From the NCBI GenBank assembly GCA_033063855.1, contig CP093829.1:2924243-2988242 (forward strand): a DNA stretch of 64,000 nucleotides. The letters are read 5' to 3'. Below the pieces are notes generated by a model. That model was not told where the DNA came from, made no database searches, and was given only the letters and a program-made list of their open reading frames with translations. The translations under genes and the position numbers were made by a program. Positions 40,401-49,800 of this stretch are shown in pieces (within the stretch, counting starts at the first letter, position 1; every line of letters begins with the position of its first letter). This DNA is from Smittia aterrima. Taxonomy: Eukaryota > Arthropoda > Insecta > Diptera > Chironomidae.

Positions 40401-42660
40401 TGAAGTCCTGAGTCTGGTAATAGCAATGAGCGAGTAATGAAAGTCCCGGTCGAGTTGTTGAGGCTTCACGAATTGAATTGAGAATGTTGATGACTCCATG
40501 GAATTGTCCTTCTTTTATCTTCGAGAGAATTCTTTATTTGAGCTTGACGAGTTCAGAATAATTGAGAAGATTGACTCACCATCAGATAAATCGTTTTCGT
40601 GTATTCAGCATCGCGAATCGGAGCCGACTTTTGCATCATTTTTAAAGCGAAGTCTGGTCTCTGAAAATTCACCTTTAAAGCTTTGTTTGGATAATATTGG
40701 TTGCTAAGCGACTCGTTTCTAGGGAGAAACTTTTTTCGTTTCAATTCAAACACAAAAGACGATCACACCGGTGCTTAAGTAAACAATTCGTTAACTCATT
40801 TGAAATGTTTTAATGAAATCAAATTTGGTTTTGTCAATTAACTTTATTCAGACATTGCGGTAAAGAACACCTCACAAACTTCTGAGACTGCAAAGTGCAC
40901 ACTTTTTCACGTTAACGAGTCGCGTTCGCCATTTAGATTAGAACAATTGCAATTAAATTCCTTTTTCACGACCACGCCGCGATTTTCTCTTCATCATAAT
41001 TTAATTTGTTCCTTTGAAACTTCGCTCAAAGCATTGCACAACTCGCTCGGGGGTGTGCCGACGTAAATTTATGGGAAATCGGAAATATGGAGGGAAAGGG
41101 TTCAGCGAAACTCCCGGAAATGATTCATTTTCATTATAAATTTGTAATGAAATACGAGTCGGGGGTGGAAAGTTGATGGAACTTTCGTGCGAACTTCAAT
41201 GTGAATCATAAAAGGGAAGTGAAGTTTATTAACTGAGGAGACTTTAAAATGTTTCTCGTTTCAATATCCGCAAGGATATTAGCACTTCCAGGTTGATAAT
41301 TCTCTTGACGATAAACTCGAATGATCTTAACAATAAATCTCGAAGATATTAAAGAAGAATCATCATTCGTTATCCATCTTAGCTTGAAATATGCTTTCAA
41401 CCATAAATGTTGCAAATTACTCGCACAACTTCAATTTCAACATGCGCGGTGCGGTGGCTCTCATTCATTCGGCCGCTCAAAAGCATTAGCAATTCATCAA
41501 CTCGTAACTCGTGCCATGATTAATCGCTTTCTCTTTGCCCGGAATCATCTGCTCACGTGTTGAGTCGCTTACGAGAATTTATAATTAGCTCAGAACGAGA
41601 ATGTAACTCATTTGTCTCATTTTAAATGAAGCAAGGAAAGGCCATTCGATGCTTAATGCTCGTAAAACTGTTAAGCTCATGCCCGAAAAAAGATTTTATT
41701 TCCAAACGAATTTTTCTATTTTCCGCTTTTGAATGCACACGAGAAAATTGCTCACTCAACAGTTAATTGCGCATGAGCCGAGTGCTCGACTCGAACCTTG
41801 TTTTGACTGACTGACTTAGTTTTAATTAAAACTATTCTCGCCCATATGCGGCTTTATTACTCGCTACACTTTTATTTTATTGTAATTGTCGATTTTTCTT
41901 TTTTAATGAATTCACTTTCCTCGTGAACTTTATGGGCTTTGCCGTTAGTTTCACGCGCGAGATGGAAAGTGAAATGTGCGGAGTTCTCTTTCGTTTCACA
42001 ACGTAACTGACAAGTTGGAAATCTGTTGAGTAAAATTCTCTGAGTCTCGTTGAAGTTATAGAAGAATTTTCTTTTCGAAAGGTTAGGTAATACTTTAATG
42101 ACCCAAAGATGATTTATGGCGTTCCTTGAAGCACCGTCCCATGTGGATCCACTTTTATTGTTCATTTTATGGTCGTTTAGGACTTATGAAGTCATTAAAC
42201 TTCCCAGGAGCTAGATGGGCGTGCGAAGAGAGTTTTAAATTCATTCCTGTTGAACAACACCGCCCAGGAAGGCCGCAATAACTTCTTTAAGATATCGTCG
42301 GGTTGGGATAGCAATGATTTTTCAAATCCTAATGCCTTTCGATTGCCTTTTCATCGAAGATCTTCTTCCGGTTGACACACTTTCGAAGAAATGCTTTCTA
42401 TTCGAGATAAGCTGATGGTCAGTTCCATTAGTCACGTAGCTTGAAGATAAAATTGAGAAATCGTTGAGAGCACTCAGAACTCTTCTCTAATATTGATTTA
42501 TCTGAATCGTAGCTTAAGCGATATCTGCGAATCATTAATCAAAACTTTATTTTTCTTTCCTTCAACAGGAGATATTGAGACACCACCACAACAGAAGAAG
42601 AAAGGTTTCTTCAAGAGTTTCTGGAAGAATAAGAAAGCTTATTCGTTGGAGCAGAACTAA
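13364..42660 (+). CDS. Large intrinsically disordered Ser/Pro-rich adaptor-like protein, unrecognised (14 coding exons)
   Basis: Coding exons: 13364-13413, 16859-17017, 18000-18143, 18855-19056, 22308-22491, 27105-27715, 30055-30238, 30355-30646, 30707-31068, 32351-33041, 33102-33214, 33517-33831, 35449-35565 and 42569-42660. All phases agree and the total is 3516 nt, or 1171 aa. No catalytic domain is seen. An acidic amphipathic helix (EKSLELLDKVLSEFEEE, about 24-40) precedes Y63-M-S-M, a YxxM motif of the PI3K-p85 SH2 type. Other parts are PPTPEEAERIIS (exon 3), a proline run at about 404-416, RHSI sites, a basic stretch TYVIRKGRRR (exon 8), many SP/TP sites, a helical segment SPREALRRVTSLL (about 1083-1099) and a basic-aromatic tail KKKGFFKSFWKNKK. 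An IFT70 gene is nested antisense in the last intron. I would guess a cytoskeletal or signalling scaffold; I cannot name the family. Confidence 0.8.
13414..16858 (+). other. Intron of the large gene (3.4 kb)
   Basis: Begins GTGAGT and ends TTTTACAG. It contains only chance ORFs up to about 120 codons on either strand and a short inverted repeat (TTAGGG..CCCTAA) at about 14535-14552. No additional exon is supported. Confidence 0.5.
16859..17017 (+). CDS. Exon 2 of the large gene, with acidic helix and YxxM motif
   Basis: Acceptor TTTTACAG and donor GTAAAT. It encodes residues 17-70: a Glu/Leu-rich amphipathic helix, a Ser/Pro/Glu linker, and DDGYMSMNGR with Tyr63 in a YxxM context. Acidic residues before the tyrosine fit a tyrosine-kinase substrate site for the p85 subunit of PI3-kinase; phosphorylation is inferred. 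Confidence 0.7.
18000..18143 (+). CDS. Exon 3 of the large gene
   Basis: Acceptor TTTTCTAG and donor GTGAGT. It continues the frame through residues 70-118. The proline-rich PPDEKFSPPTPEEAERIISHLLP looks like a short conserved linear motif that ends in a helix. It joins at phase 2 on both sides. Confidence 0.7.
18855..19056 (+). CDS. Exon 4 of the large gene
   Basis: Acceptor TATTTTCAG and donor GTGAGT. Residues 118-185 are Ser/Asn-rich and carry no domain (CISPSSTQGELNGS...). The reading frame stays open across 67 codons in the phase required by both neighbours, which is the main evidence for this exon. Confidence 0.65.
19057..22307 (+). other. Intron of the large gene (3.3 kb)
   Basis: Non-coding apart from chance ORFs. 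A 12-nt direct repeat lies at about 20501-20524. No nested gene or RNA gene is seen. Confidence 0.5.
22308..22491 (+). CDS. Exon 5 of the large gene
   Basis: Acceptor TTTATAG and donor GTAAGT. Residues 186-247 include a short Gln run and GGNVYIGRNFIGIGINDVHN, a hydrophobic, Gly-rich block that stands out from the disordered surroundings and may be a conserved ligand motif. Confidence 0.65.
22492..27104 (+). other. Intron of the large gene (4.6 kb)
   Basis: Begins GTAAGT and ends CTTTCAG. It contains a (TTA)8 microsatellite at 23386-23410 and chance ORFs only. No further exon is supported. Confidence 0.5.
23386..23410. repeat. (TTA)n microsatellite
   Basis: Eight uninterrupted TTA units inside an intron of the large gene. 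It is likely length-polymorphic. Confidence 0.85.
27105..27715 (+). CDS. Exon 6 of the large gene, with Ser-rich and polyproline segments
   Basis: Acceptor CTCTTTCAG and donor GTATGA; encodes residues 247-450. It starts with a Pro/Arg segment (GPLPQKRVPPRTLPGS) that resembles SH3 ligands. A Ser-rich stretch with SP sites and an acidic DNDDDEDK patch follow, then the proline run at 404-416 (EVH1/SH3/WW-ligand type), and KRHSI, a basophilic kinase consensus. The complementary strand also has long ORFs, which are shadows of this biased sequence. Confidence 0.8.
27716..30054 (+). other. Intron of the large gene (2.3 kb)
   Basis: Bounded by GTATGA and CTTTGCAG. No additional coding exon, RNA gene or repeat of note is visible. 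Confidence 0.5.
30055..30646 (+). CDS. Exons 7 and 8 of the large gene
   Basis: Exons 30055-30238 and 30355-30646 are separated by a 116-nt intron. Together they encode residues 451-609: a Gln/Ser-rich part, SDWPDPPDIC with acidic flanks, then the basic TYVIRKGRRRQR, a possible phosphoinositide-binding or nuclear signal, and a second RHSI kinase site followed by a His-rich stretch. Donors are GTGAGA and GTAATT; acceptors are CAACAG and TTTGCAG. Confidence 0.75.
30707..31068 (+). CDS. Exon 9 of the large gene
   Basis: Follows a 60-nt intron (acceptor CCGACAG) and ends at donor GTAATT. Residues 609-730 are Ser/Thr/Pro-rich with repeated TP and SP sites (HTPTKSSTPTSV, TPTSPLV), ending with SSLPAIAPQ. 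The region appears disordered and proline-directed-kinase-rich. Confidence 0.7.
31069..32350 (+). other. Intron of the large gene (1.3 kb)
   Basis: Ends with the less usual acceptor TTTAAG, fixed by phase: only a start at 32351 keeps the downstream frame. Nothing else is recognised inside. Confidence 0.5.
32351..33041 (+). CDS. Exon 10 of the large gene (largest exon)
   Basis: Encodes residues 730-960. The start of the exon was moved upstream of the obvious ORF: the segment GDSTSTPRRELAPPIEEDEE is in frame directly after the acceptor. It contains FPPLPPSPSPEEP, several SP sites and basic stretches such as SSRRRLMSSGFPKR. The donor is GTAAGA after CGA-GG. Confidence 0.75.
33102..33831 (+). 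CDS. Exons 11 and 12 of the large gene
   Basis: Exons 33102-33214 and 33517-33831 encode residues 960-1103. Exon 11 is Arg/Pro/Ser-rich (CDIPRTPHRRAPDPPG). Exon 12 ends with PPNMTPPKFFNKSSPREALR and the basic segment that follows it, the most conserved-looking block of the protein. The donor at 33832 is GTGATT, a weak match. Without splicing the frame stops three codons on, at 33839, so exon 12 could also serve as a terminal exon. Confidence 0.75.
33832..35448 (+). other. Intron 12, or the 3' UTR of a short isoform
   Basis: If the weak GTGATT donor is skipped, translation ends at 33839 (Arg-Lys-Gly-Asp stop) and this sequence becomes 3' UTR. It contains TGTACATA at 34073-34080, a Pumilio-type TGTANATA element, and an ATTAAA hexamer near 34520. 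Otherwise it is an ordinary intron ending CTAAACAG. Confidence 0.4.
35449..35565 (+). CDS. Exon 13 of the large gene
   Basis: Acceptor CTAAACAG and donor GTGAGT. Residues 1103-1142 form a Lys/Glu-rich charged segment (TPKEKESSKREKLKEHDNEN) followed by STVQRSQRSL. It joins at phase 1 on both sides, so skipping it would keep the frame (117 nt), and it may be a cassette exon. Confidence 0.7.
35566..38574 (+). other. 5' part of the 7-kb last intron of the large gene
   Basis: Holds only chance ORFs, the longest 157 codons at 36818-37291, an AG run near 36510, and a T-loop-like GGTTCGAATCC at 36350-36360 without a tRNA body. It abuts the 3' end of the nested IFT70 gene. A minus-strand AATAAA at 38530-38525 probably ends the IFT70 transcript. 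Confidence 0.45.
38575..40639 (-). CDS. IFT70: IFT70/TTC30 intraflagellar transport TPR protein, nested antisense
   Basis: Three exons (40639-40580, 40518-39139, 39081-38575) give 648 aa, close to the usual roughly 660 of TTC30/IFT70 (fleer, DYF-1). The start MMQKSAPIRDAEYTKTIY fits the family's N-terminus before the first TPR helix; the second Met at 40636 is an alternative. Helix-turn-helix TPR units run through the whole protein (AEYKLYYAQSLYQSGLFEEA, VEAAKEALMDLPPRSEPELD). Near the C-terminus AIVLANLCVAYIMTSQNEQA is a family hallmark. IFT70 is an IFT-B core subunit needed for cilium assembly and linked to tubulin glutamylation. Introns are 61 and 57 nt; the second is a multiple of three without a stop, so it is easily missed. 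The gene lies wholly inside the last intron of the large + gene. An in-frame upstream ATG at 40753 is less likely. Confidence 0.92.
40640..42568 (+). other. 3' part of the last intron of the large gene, with the IFT70 upstream region
   Basis: Contains the 5' flank of the antisense IFT70 gene and no supported coding sequence. Any IFT70 promoter must lie here. I looked for an RFX X-box, the usual ciliary-gene element, and did not see an unambiguous one. Confidence 0.4.
42569..42660 (+). CDS. Terminal exon 14 of the large gene
   Basis: Acceptor CTTCAACAG, then 30 codons including the stop TAA at 42658-42660. It encodes GDIETPPQQKKKGFFKSFWK and a short further basic tail. The Lys/Phe/Trp-rich end suits membrane or acidic-lipid contact. 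Confidence 0.75.
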
Positions 42661-42910
42661 GAAAGAATTGTGTCAACATTCATCGCTTTCCTCTCTTAAA
42701 AAAAGGGAAAAGAAGAAAAATCATTTTAGATTAGAACGAAAGACTTTTTCTCGTTTTTCTTAGGCTGTTGATGTAAATTTTTGTTTTCATTTCGTTGACT
42801 TTGATTGAATCTCGAGTCGCGAGGATATTTACCTTGTGCCCAAAATGTTGAGCTTTCGCGAAGATAAAAAAATATTTGATTAATCACCTTTTTCTACCTT
42901 TGAAATCTTC

Positions 42911-42918
42911 TGTAAATA
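42911..42918 (+). promoter_or_regulatory. Pumilio-response-like element in the 3' UTR
   Basis: TGTAAATA matches the PUF-protein consensus TGTANATA and sits about 250 nt past the stop of the large gene. A single 8-mer can occur by chance. Confidence 0.3.
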
Positions 42919-43786
42919 ATCTTTCGCTAATCACGCCGAGAACCTCGGACAGTGAATGAGAGAGTTTTTCTTAATTTATTTCAAGAGATTTTCCTTTTTT
43001 CTTAAAGTGTAAAAGCTTTTGACATAACACAACATGATATAGGAATTAAATTGAAAAGTGTTAGAGGAGAATCTTAAACTAAAGTAAAAGAGGAAGAAGA
43101 GAAGAAAGAGAAGAATTCGGGAAACAATATTCCAGTGAGACTTATCCAGTCCAGTATTAGAAATTCATTACCATAAAGTGAGTTGGTTTAAAAACAATTA
43201 ACACAATGCTAAATAATTATCACGAGAAACTCTCTTCAAATTCACACATCAACTCGAGACGAATGAAATCGATTGCTGGCCTCACACATCAATCCATATT
43301 TAGTTGCACAATCAGAAAGCATAAAAGTAGAAGCGGGAAATGATTTGAAACGATCTCCGCCTGCCCGTCCACTCGAGACGTCGCGACAGCTCTGGTGTGT
43401 GTCTGTCTATCTAATAAATGACTTTTGATAACGAAAAAGGAAAGGAAAGTCACTTTTATCACTAATTAGTCTAGAGAACTTAACGAAATAGGAATCAACG
43501 GGCTTAATTAAATCTTACAACTTTCACGAATCAACAAAACCAAAAACAGATTTTCTCCCCACGCGCGGCATTCGATCGCGCGTTCTATATTGTAATACGA
43601 ATCGATAGATTAAAGATTAATCCACTTGCTGCAATAAATCCAAGCTTTTTGATACCAAAATCCAATAATAGCAAATAGTTAAGACTAAACCGAATATTTT
43701 CTACCCAAACCGAACCTTCTCCTCAGAACGAATTTTCATCTTTTTCTAAATCTCTCGTTCATAAGAAAAAAATATCCAAACCAGAA

Positions 43787-43853
43787 AATAAACTTTTCGT
43801 CTCGCGAATCGCAATAAAATATTTTAATCAGATTAATTAGAACAATCAATAAA
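43787..43853 (+). terminator. Cluster of three poly(A) signal hexamers
   Basis: AATAAA at 43787, 43813 and 43848 in the direction of the large gene, about 1.1-1.2 kb after its stop. This is the densest such cluster downstream of exon 14. Confidence 0.4.
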
Positions 43854-44565
43854 CATTCAACAGATTGTAATCAGACGCTGAATTGTTTTCCCCCAATTTC
43901 GGTTGATTCTCTCCCCTCGACAGAAACATTCATTCCTGATAAGGTTCGATGGTAATTTGTATAGACGAGAGGATGAGAACAAGAATTTCTTGTCAAGAGA
44001 CAAAACTATTAACAAAGTGGTTCAGAATAAATAAAAAATGGTGAAAAATTAAATGAAAACTTCTTCTTATTTCGTTGACATTTGCTGAAAAGATTAATCA
44101 AAGTGAAACATTTCTTCTCCTTCATGTAAACTTTTATTCTTGTCTTCGTCATTATCAATTCACCGTTTCGCAAGTTTTATATTCGGATCGTGAGTCAATG
44201 GAAGTGATAAGAGCTTTGATCTTTGCTCAGCTTTGATGTTGTTCTCGCTTCTCCGATGATCTCACGCCGAATCCAGTTTTACAATCAAATATTTTCAGCG
44301 TTTTAAAAATAAAAAAAAATGTGAGCACAAAATGCAATTTTTGTCGAAGCTCCAATGGAGGATCTCGATGCCAATTACTTCAATAAACCGTTGGGCGTAT
44401 CTTTAGTTTGTCGTTCCAAGAGAGAAGTTTGAGAAATTGTTTTTTTAGTTCCATCAAAAGCTTTATTTAATATAAATTGCCAGCTTCGTATTTTTATCGT
44501 TAATTAAAGTTTACTTAGTTACGCAAATTCTCTCGCGAGAAAATAAAGTTTTTTTTTTGTTTCAG

Positions 44566-44691
44566 TTTGTAACACCATCAAAAGAAAAGGAAGAGGAGGA
44601 TGAGCTTTCTCCTCAATCCAACGAAATAGTTGTACAGCGAGACAAAACTTATTCGATAAAAAGATGTCACAACAAATCGACCTCCAACTAA
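44566..44691 (+). CDS. Orphan terminal-exon candidate, 41 codons
   Basis: A strong acceptor (T-run then TTTCAG at 44565) leads directly into an open frame that starts TTT GTA ACA and ends TAA at 44691. It encodes FVTPSKEKEEEDELSP and then IVVQRDKTYSIK, with a coding-like composition. It is open only if the upstream exon ends at phase 0, which exon 13 of the large gene does not. It may be an alternative 3' exon reached through an unseen exon, or chance. Confidence 0.3.
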   Translation, partial: FVTPSKEKEEEDELSPQSNEIVVQRDKTYSIKRCHNKSTSN

Positions 44692-46833
44692 ATCACTCTA
44701 TGCTTAAATTGCATCCATAAAAACTCCTTAAACGTCTATCAATTTCCTCGAAATGCTTGCTCAATTCTAATGTTTCTTGTTATAAAAAATTACAATATAC
44801 AACTCGTTAGGTCTGTGTTTGTCTTTCCAATGATGCAAAAAGAGAGAGGAAAACTGTTTTGCGAAAAAGTTACCTGAATCCTTCATTATGAGTTTAATAT
44901 TACGCTTGGGAGGAAGTGGGACTGAGGGTCTGTGGTAGGGTTTGGATGAAGGTTTGATTATTGATAAGAAGAAGCGAATGAAGAATTTTCTTCCTGAAGT
45001 TTAAAGGTTTTTGCCCTTCTCGGCTTGATTATTGTTGACGATTTACTTTCCAGACGTTTCGAATATGGCTGGCCACGCTGGAGAGAAGACTCAGTCGAAA
45101 GAGAGCTCAATATCTTGATGAAACATGAGTTATGTATGTTGCTTGTGGTTTAAGGAGGAAAGCAAATATAGATTTGGGTCGAGATTAAGTCTGAAACGAG
45201 AAAGTAAGAAGAAGAAGATTTTTTTTAATTGATTCATTTAGTTGGAAGGAAAGTTGTGAGTCACTTCTAATGAATTCATCAGAATGATGAATGAAATTAT
45301 TTTGGACACTCCTTTATGACGCAACTTTATAATTAAAATGTGACGGCCTTCAACGACGACACGTCACGATCTCAATTAATCACAAAATCTGACTTGCTTT
45401 TTTGTAGTTGCTTTGTTCAGCACTCGACATTTAAATCTCTTTTAAATTTAGATGCGCTCGAGCTATTCGAGGGACAATGAAAGTGAAAAGTCTATAAATG
45501 TGTCGTTGTTTTCAGGCGACGCGATGAAGGTCGAGTGCAGTGGGAAATCGCGTGTGTTGTTCGTGTTTAGAGGAAATTGTTTGTGTGTTCGATCAGTTCA
45601 ATGAACTCAACGAGAATGATCAACTGATAGCAACCGAATATAAAACAACAGAAATGCAGTCGCGCCCTTCCTAGCCACGTCCATCCGGTTGGTTATCTTA
45701 TCAAGCCGAAAGCGCAGTCCGATGATGTGTGTCAGTGGCCACAAATTGTGTGGAATATTTTTACGAACAAAAACAGAAATGAAATGATAACAAAGCCAAC
45801 AAATTGCTTCGAATAAAAAAATTCTTCGCAGCCTGAAAAAAGTAAAAACTGAAAAATAAACAAAAACTCAAAGTGACAAAATCAAAAAGCTTTTAATTAG
45901 AAAATCTCTTCTTTATTCTCACATTTTCTTCATCATGTAAAATCCAATTTTTCTTTTCTTCGTTCGATTGTTCATCGAGCTTTCTTTCAAGTAAAAATTT
46001 CCATCCAGCGAGAGGACACAAAAAAATTGTCAAAGTAAAAAACAAAAAAAAATCAGTTAAACGAGTCTCGAGTTCTATTCAACTTAATCGTAATTAAAAT
46101 GCGCGCGAGCGAGGATAAAATAATGCATGAAAGATGTCGAAAGGTGGAAATGAGTTCCGCTCATTTAACAACAACAACACGTTGCTCAAATAAATTATCA
46201 ATTTAATCATAAAAGAAAGATTATGTTGCGTGTGTTTGTTTTAAAATTATTCATTCAACATTTGTTTGTATAAAGAATCCAAAAACAAAGCTTAGGATGG
46301 AAATACTATTTTTAAAATCTTCTTGTTGCTGAGAGTAAACGAATGAATGGTTGCGGGTCAGTTGAAGTTTGATAGATAATCTTCAATTTTAATTTCAGAA
46401 ATTTATATTGAGCAATTCGAATGGAAATATTTGCTTTTCTTACTTTATTTCAAATTCAATTCTTATCCATCCCCGCCAGCAAAGTATGAAGATAGAGAGA
46501 AACATTAACTAAATTTTTAAGGTTTGCAATGAAAAATTAATTTACAAGAATTTTTAAATCGAAAATTATTAAATGTAAATTTTGTGTGGTTGTGTTGATG
46601 TGTGTGTTTGTGTGTTTTTTGTATGTTGAATCGAAGACGTTGTTCAGGAAGCTTACGATGACGACACTTTTCTCTCTCCATCACACGACGACGACGACAA
46701 TTTTTTTGTTATCAATTTTCAGTTTGAGGTGAATTATTTTTGCGTGGGCGGACGATTTTCTTCTTTTGTTTAACTGATTTTCTTTCTTGCAATTTCTTCT
46801 GATTCGGAAGCGGGGAGTGCGCGCGTCTTACCT
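44692..46833. other. Intergenic region between the large + gene and profilin
   Basis: No coding sequence is recognised. The right part is likely the profilin 3' UTR, read on -. It includes a GT-rich tract (CA-rich in the transcript) at 46583-46620 and a short GAC run near 46686-46699. Confidence 0.4.
46583..46620. repeat. GT-rich low-complexity tract
   Basis: Interrupted TGTG repeats about 215-250 nt downstream of the profilin stop. In the transcript they read as CA-rich sequence, a type often bound by hnRNP L-like proteins; that role is inferred. Confidence 0.5.
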
Positions 46834-49800
46834 CTAATAACCACATGTAATCAAATAGTCTCCCAGTTTCTCAACTATGGAAGCGGCTTGTTGAGGTTGA
46901 ACGGGTTCTTCGTAGGTGGAGACGATGACAGCTGTCGAGAGAGAAAGAGCAAAGGACAAAAATAAGTACAAGGTCACAAACCGATTAGATTTGAGCTTAC
47001 CTTGCTGTGTCTTCATACAATGAACGCCAACTTTGCCAAATTTAGCGCGGATAACGCGGTCTGTTCCGGAGAGGTAAATGTACCGTTGGCCAGCGAGAGT
47101 TACTCCGCCTGATGTAAGAATCTCCTGTTTGTCAAATCCTTGTACTAATTTGGCAAGTTCTTCTTTCGACACCTAAGCAATAAAACGAATGAAATCATTG
47201 ATTAGTGATGCGGAGAACATAACATATGTTGTGAAATTGGCGTGTTTTCGAAAACAAAATCGTGTCATTATTATTCTGGGCGATGACTAATTTCGTAACA
47301 ATTTATCAACTTCGTAATCTTATGTGTTTTCATATATGAAATGAAATATTGAAATTATCGCGCATGAGAGCTCGTTATATATTCATCCCCACGAGCTCTA
47401 GTTCAACCGCAATTGCAAAACATTCTCTGTAATCGTCACTCAAGCTTCGCATATTTCGTCATTATCTAATCAAGCGAATAAAAGAAGAAAGCGGCGAATC
47501 TTTCCAAAGTCAATCGGAGAAATCTTCCATTTCTCTGAATCTAAAAGTAGCGAAACGATTTTCTCTGTGATTACAAAGATCTCGTACATTCCACGGTTGT
47601 AAATGTTCGCCGTGTCGTTGGTATAAATAGAATCCGCGCGCCTCTGAGTGTAAAGTGAAAAGTATTTTTCATTGAAAGTTGAGGGAAAATTCTTCGTTCC
47701 GTGCGAGCGGTGAATGCTGCACACGGTTCCCTTTTACAAAATTAAGCAACCGTTGCGTAATCGCTCCTGCAAATCTTTTAGTAATGAAGTCGTATCGTTT
47801 TATTCTCACTCAGTTGGCGCTCTTGACTTTAGCATCAGCGAAATTCCCATGCGAGGCATAAATTATTAGCGAAATAAACGTTTCTGTGAACTCCGGCAAC
47901 ATGAAACATGTGTCTTGGGTCGAAATTTGTTATTGAAATTTATGGGCAGCGAATGGAAGAGCGGAAACTCTTTTTCTTGTTTCCACGCTTAATTGAATCA
48001 GAAATCATTGCGTTGCTGTCGTGACGATCTCTTAGTGCATGCTTCCTCAGTGATTTTCCCGAGCCAACTGTCTCTAGCGATCACAATGCGTGTATATGTC
48101 GCAATCTCTTGCCCAAGCACGCATGGTATTGTGACTCACTTATGCAGTAGAAAATGGATTTCTACTGAAACTCGTTCTCATCACGAAAATTGCTTTTCTT
48201 TTTCCATATTTTACTCTTTTTTTTCTGGAGCAAATGAGTAGAGAAGTAATTTCAATTTCACCTAACGGCACCATTAAGCGAGAAACGAGTCGCCAACTGT
48301 TTCGCTTTCGAGGGGAAGAATAAAAGAAATGAAATCAGCAAATGGAAATTGGAGTTGGCTCAGTTTAAGTCGTTTGCAGTTGGAAACAAGAGGAACAGCG
48401 AGAAACAAAGTGCAATCTTATCGCTCGTTGCCTCACAAGCTCACCCTAAAAAAAAATGAAAACGAAAACATTTCTTTTTCTTCTTTACACTTCACGCCGA
48501 TAATTCTTTCGTCAAACGCGATAGAGCAACGGGCTTGCAAATGTTTGGCGTTGATATCTGTTTGGGCCATATGGCGTCCAGAAGCGTCGAGATATATAAA
48601 CTTAATTAATTCGTTTGTGTCTCTAGCAAAGCGAAGCTAAAAAGATGTGAATTGATCGGGTGGAACTTTGAGTCGTTAAAGTGGCAGAAAAAGAGAACAG
48701 CTTACGAGAATTAAAAAGCTACACACGCAAATTGATGGAACGCTGTTCTGGTTAGAGGAGCGAAAAGAGTCACCAAGCGATATTTTTTTTTTGTGTATCG
48801 CTCAATTCTGTTCCAGTTCATTGAACTTCGGGACAAGCGACATCACTTATTCATTAATCAAATTAATTTACGAGTTGAATGGAGCGACTTTGAATTGTAT
48901 GTGCGTTGACGATCAAGCTTTTCAATTGACTCAACGCAGAAGCCGCGCCGCGTAGATCTTTGTCGTTTCGTGCAATCATTCGCCGGCGAGGAGAGAACCT
49001 TTTATTCCGTTAATTGAAGTGCACGCTGGCCTTGACATTCCCATTCTCTTTCCTCTCGACTGAAGCACACAGATGGTGTGGCAACATAGTAAGGCGCTCA
49101 ATTACACATCGACGCGATAGATAATCTCCAAACTTGAATTGTGAACAAAAGGCAAATATGGAAAAACAGAGACGACAGTCGATGGAATGTTGATTGGTGA
49201 TGAAGTGAAGCTTTCAAGGCCAGAAGCTGACTGTGCATCGCTCTCCCCTTTCACAAATAATTCCTCTTCTTCTTTCTATGTCAACATCAGCGACGACTTC
49301 GAAGGAAATTGTCACAACGAGAAGAAACAGAAATGCTTAATAAACAATTTCATTTTTTAACATTTTTCAAGTCGCACTTAGCACTTGTCGAGAAACCAAC
49401 TCGAGAGTGTCATAAAACGAACCCAATCTCACTTCACTTTATGACATCGTCAAGAAAAATGTTAAATGTGGAACGATATTCACTCTTTTATGATCCTACG
49501 ATCACTTACGCGTCGAGTGCAAATGAAAAACCAGAAATGCAATTTTGAGTTGTCTCACTTTTCATTTTTATGGTTCGAAGCTTTCTACATTTAAGCAAAT
49601 TTCTATTTCTTCAACTTTCCATCATCTGCCGGCTTTAAATCAAAGAAAACCTCGAATTCACCTTCAAAGCATCTAACGCGTTTCGTGTTATACAACACCA
49701 CTAATGAGCCATCTCATTCAAGCGTGAAGTTAGGCTAAACGCCACCGGAAAGTTTGAAAAGGACGAGCATCCGTTGGAAAGAAAGGTTTTTTGATGATGA

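Larger units (their letters stand above)
42661..43900 (+). other. Probable 3' UTR of the large gene
   Basis: AT-rich DNA after the stop. It contains TGTAAATA at 42911-42918 (Pumilio-type element) and a cluster of AATAAA hexamers at 43787-43792, 43813-43818 and 43848-43853, where the transcript probably ends. No other gene is seen. Confidence 0.45.

Noticed and set aside
40640..40753. Upstream in-frame extension of IFT70 starting at 40753
   Set aside because: The extra 38 residues do not look like the family N-terminus, whereas the start at 40639 puts the expected short leader directly before the first TPR helix.
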